Assembly: GCA_050257395.1 (NCBI GenBank)
Contig: JBLMWU010000317.1
Span: forward strand, 1-13,573
DNA: 13,573 nucleotides
Reading direction: 5' to 3'
Source of the DNA: JAIRTY01 sp050257395
GTDB taxonomy: Bacteria; Actinomycetota; Actinomycetes; Streptosporangiales; Streptosporangiaceae
The translations under genes were made by a program, and so were the position numbers. Positions 11,825-13,573 of the stretch are shown here, piece by piece. The first letter of the stretch is position 1, and every line of letters begins with the position of its first letter. The notes under the pieces are model-generated. The model searched no databases and was not told where the DNA came from. It was given only the letters and a program-made list of their open reading frames with translations.

Positions 11825-12853
11825 CTAGACCGGGACGGGGCCGCTGCCGGGCAGGACCGGGCCGCTGCCCGCGCCGCTCTGGGATACCGCGGCGGCGATC
11901 TCGGTCAGGTCCTTGGCGTCCAGGGCGAGGCTGGCCGCGGGCAGCCACCCGTCCACCTGGGCCGGGGAGCGCGCGCCCACGATCGCCCGCACGCCCGGGA
12001 AGGTCAGGGTCCACGCCACCGCGATCGCGCCGACGCTGACCCCGTGCCGGTCGGCGACCGGGCGCAGCCCGGCTGCCAGCGCCAGGTTGCGGGCCAGGCC
12101 GTCGCCGGTGAAATCGGGGTTGCGGCTGCGCCAGTCCCCCTCGCCCAGGGACGCGGCCCGCTCCGCGGTGAACGCGCCGGTCAGCAGGCCTGATGCCATC
12201 GGGCTGTACGCGATGACCCCGGTCTCGTGCTCCGCGCACCAGGGGATCACCCCGGTCGCAGCCTCCCGGTGGATCAGGCTGAACTTCGGCTGCACCGAGT
12301 CCACGTGCCCCACGCCCTCCGCCGCGTCGAGCTGGGCGGGGTTGTGGTTGGACAGCCCGGCCGCGCGGATCTTGCCCTCGGCCCGCAGCTCGCAGAAGGT
12401 CTGCCAGTACTCCTCCACCGGCGTGCCGTCCTCGGCCGGCCAGTGCATCTGGTACAGGTCGATCCGCTCGGTGCCGAGCCGCCGCAGCGACGCCTCCACC
12501 TCCCGCCGCAGGCTGGCGGGATTCCCCACCCGGCGCGGCGGCCGGGTCCGGTCCTGCTCGTCCCACACCAGGCCGCCCTTGGTGAACACGTACGGCCGGT
12601 CGGCCTCGGGCAGGCCGCGCAGGGCGCGGGCGACGACCTCCTCGGAGTGGCCAAGCCCGTAGGCCGCGGCGGTGTCCAGCCAGTTGATCCCGGAGTCGAC
12701 CGCGTGCCGGATGGCGGCGACCGAGTCCGCGTCGTCCTGCTCACCCCAGGCGAACGCCCAGCCTCCCCCGCCGATCGCCCAGGCGCCGAACCCGGCCCGG
12801 GTGATGGCCATGTCCGTGCGCCCGAACGGGACCGTTTCCAGCGTGCCTGTCAC
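11825..12853 (-). CDS. Aldo/keto reductase (second, distinct from the one at 4.4 kb)
   Basis: This 342-residue AKR-family protein has the complete tetrad: Asp60 (WLDTAAAYG), Tyr65, Lys92 (FTKGGL) and His137 (YQMHWPAEDG). It also has SNHNPAQLDAAE, QPKFSLIHR and IVGARSPAQVDGW at the cofactor end. It resembles the actinobacterial general stress or sugar-type AKR group more than the first copy does. The two share only family-level similarity, so they are not a recent duplication. It acts as a cytoplasmic NADPH-dependent carbonyl reductase, with unknown substrate. The GTG start at 12853 has GAGGAGGAG upstream and overlaps the TGA of an 11-residue leader ORF as GTGA. The C-terminal 25 residues are a Gly/Ser/Pro tail. 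A GC-rich hairpin terminates the transcript. Confidence 0.92.
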   Translation of the reverse strand: MTGTLETVPFGRTDMAITRAGFGAWAIGGGGWAFAWGEQDDADSVAAIRHAVDSGINWLDTAAAYGLGHSEEVVARALRGLPEADRPYVFTKGGLVWDEQDRTRPPRRVGNPASLRREVEASLRRLGTERIDLYQMHWPAEDGTPVEEYWQTFCELRAEGKIRAAGLSNHNPAQLDAAEGVGHVDSVQPKFSLIHREAATGVIPWCAEHETGVIAYSPMASGLLTGAFTAERAASLGEGDWRSRNPDFTGDGLARNLALAAGLRPVADRHGVSVGAIAVAWTLTFPGVRAIVGARSPAQVDGWLPAASLALDAKDLTEIAAAVSQSGAGSGPVLPGSGPVPV

Positions 12854-12885
12854 TGCTCCTCCTCGTGGTCGCTGTCTCCCCGCAT
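12850..12885 (-). CDS. 11-residue leader ORF before the second aldo/keto reductase
   Basis: ATG 12885 has a perfect GGGGAGG six bases upstream and encodes MRGDSDHEEEQ. Its TGA overlaps the reductase GTG start as GTGA, the usual mark of translational coupling. The 16-base ribosome-site-plus-ATG string at 12883-12898 is identical to that of the DinB-like gene at 10183-10198. The peptide is acidic and of no known family. It may be only a ribosome-entry device. Confidence 0.4.
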   Translation of the reverse strand: MRGDSDHEEEQ

Positions 12886-12931
12886 GGTCGCCTCCCCGGT
12901 CAGGCGCGGCAGAAACAGCTTCCCGCAGCGG

Positions 12932-13342
12932 CTAGCCCGCCGCCAGCCGCGCCGCGATCCCGGCGGCGGCGGCCTCGGCTTCGGCCTGGCCGCACTCCAT
13001 GCCGCGGTGCAGGAAGGCGGTCCCGCGCAGCAGCTCCGCTGCCGCGCGCGGGTACAGCCAGGCGTGGAAGTGCGGCTGGAAGTCCATGGTGGCCAGCAGA
13101 TGGATCCGTTCGGCCCCCGTGACCTGCCGGATCGCCGGGTACAGCAGGGCCAGCAATGGGCCGAACGAGGAAGCCTCGGGGCCGGTCATCCCGGCGAAGT
13201 CGGTGAAGTGGCGGCGGGACTCCACCCGCAGCGTGCCGGGCAGCGCCATGTGCGCCGGGCCGTGCCCGACCCGCCAGTCCTGATCGTCGATCAGCCAGCC
13301 GCCCGGCGGCGGGTCCTCGCCGGTGCGCTGGCGGCGGCAGTA
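12932..13342 (-). pseudogene. HIT-like protein gene, 5' end cut off by an IS200/IS605 element
   Basis: The frame encodes 136 residues after the insertion point. The HIT-family pattern is clear: YCRRQ (part of the N-terminal Cys cluster), GGWLIDDQDWRVGH (14-27), LPGTLRVESRRHF (34-46), and HFHAWLYPR (91-99). HIT proteins are nucleotide hydrolases or transferases with H-x-H-x-H-x-x. Here the third His is Trp95, while the second, normally catalytic, His93 is present. The first in-frame ATG (13249) comes after conserved family sequence, and no GTG or TTG start exists before it, so the native start and first residues are missing. The junction coincides with the right end of the IS at 13342/13343. 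The gene could still be expressed as a shorter protein from 13249, but the conserved N-terminus would be lost. Confidence 0.72.
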
Positions 13343-13388
13343 TTGACTTCCTTCCCGGCCTGGAGGCGGGAATTCCGGGCGACGCGGC

Positions 13389-13573
13389 TTACGCCGCGTT
13401 CCGGTGGGTTCCTGGTTCGCTGGGCCGTGCCGGGCCGGGGCCTGGGCTTACCGTCCCTCCGCAGGCAGATGCCGCCAGCCCGGCGGCCTTGGCTATGTTC
13501 CGGGCCGCGTTGATATCCCGGTCGTGAGCGGTCCCACAGCCGCTGCATGTCCACTCGCGGACATGCAGCGGCT
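13389..13573 (-). CDS. tnpB: TnpB RNA-guided nuclease / IS605 accessory protein, C-terminal end
   Basis: The last 60 residues are visible: PLHVREWTC, then CSGCG (the second cysteine pair of the zinc ribbon, Cys9 and Cys12), followed by HDRDINAARNIAKAAG, the RuvC-III block of TnpB/Fanzor-type proteins. A short Pro/Gly-rich tail ends at TAA 13391-13389. Characterised TnpB proteins are RNA-guided DNA nucleases that help the transposon persist. The stop codon lies in the loop of a 7-bp hairpin (13382-13388 with 13393-13399), which fits a coding end that doubles as guide-RNA scaffold. The rest of the gene, and any tnpA, are off the right edge, so whether it is intact is unknown. Confidence 0.92.
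   Translation of the reverse strand, partial: PLHVREWTCSGCGTAHDRDINAARNIAKAAGLAASACGGTVSPGPGPARPSEPGTHRNAA
13538..13573. repeat. Perfect 15-bp inverted repeat inside tnpB, at the window edge
   Basis: AGCCGCTGCATGTCC (13538-13552) and its exact reverse complement (13559-13573) flank a 6-base loop. The right arm ends on the last base of the window. The encoded residues (PLHVREWTC) fit TnpB on both sides, so the repeat looks genuine, but an edge artefact cannot be excluded. Confidence 0.8.

Larger units (their letters stand above)
13343..13573 (-). mobile_element. IS200/IS605-superfamily element, right end (runs off right edge)
   Basis: Minus-strand sequence after the tnpB stop contains a hairpin (TTCCCG/CGGGAA, 13352-13357 with 13367-13372) and ends GGAAGTCAA at 13343. 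This is the characteristic right end of IS605/IS1341-type elements, which are hairpin-bounded and lack terminal inverted repeats. The HIT gene frame resumes exactly at 13342. These elements insert without target duplication next to a short target motif at the left end, which lies outside the window. Confidence 0.75.
13343..13573 (-). ncRNA. Candidate omega/right-end RNA overlapping tnpB 3' end
   Basis: In studied IS605 elements the TnpB guide RNA is made from the 3' end of tnpB plus the right end, with the guide taken from flanking DNA. Here that region contains two hairpins (13382-13399 and 13352-13372) and ends GGAAGTCAA. The guide would then begin with TACTGCCGCC, which is HIT gene sequence. 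Its extent is unknown. This is inferred from the element type, with no transcript evidence. Confidence 0.5.

Noticed and set aside
1..13573. CRISPR arrays, tRNA and rRNA genes
   Set aside because: No short regularly spaced repeats with unique spacers, and no cloverleaf or rRNA-like sequence was recognised.

Overview
The window is very GC-rich, with GTG/TTG starts, Ala/Arg/Gly/Pro-rich proteins and actinobacterial gene families, so it is most likely chromosomal DNA of a high-GC actinomycete. I cannot name the genus. Nearly all genes lie on the minus strand; only a two-gene pair near 8.5-9.6 kb is on the plus strand.

Layout in plus-strand coordinates. (1) 1-2.9 kb is a cell-envelope glycosylation block read leftwards: a family-2 glycosyltransferase, a family-4 glycosyltransferase, and the start of a proline-rich repeat protein that runs off the left edge. 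Base composition here is clearly less GC-rich than further right. (2) 2.9-4.4 kb holds GTP cyclohydrolase I (folE) followed by a SufR-like, cysteine-bearing winged-helix regulator. Their shared promoter contains a perfect 8-10-8 inverted repeat spanning the -35 and -10 boxes. (3) 4.4-8.5 kb holds an aldo/keto reductase and a large SF2 helicase with an unusual membrane hairpin and C-terminal domain. (4) 8.5-9.6 kb (plus strand) holds a small four-helix membrane protein and a SAM methyltransferase, closed by a long terminator hairpin. (5) 9.6-11.8 kb holds a DinB-like metal-binding protein and a fluoride-export operon crcB-DUF190-crcB. The operon is preceded by what I read as a fluoride riboswitch with a mutually exclusive terminator and a short leader ORF. 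(6) 11.8-13.6 kb holds a second aldo/keto reductase with its own short leader ORF, a HIT-like gene cut at its 5' end, and the right end of an IS200/IS605-type element with the C-terminus of TnpB.

The parts that work together are the fluoride operon (riboswitch, two Fluc subunits, DUF190 partner), the folE/regulator pair (probable feedback circuit) and the glycosyltransferase block (probable polyprenyl-linked or surface glycan synthesis). The most notable items are the fluoride riboswitch with G-C in place of a canonical A-U tertiary pair, the folE operator, the membrane-anchored helicase, and the IS605 insertion whose TnpB guide would be HIT gene sequence. Everything here was read by eye. No database search or folding program was run.
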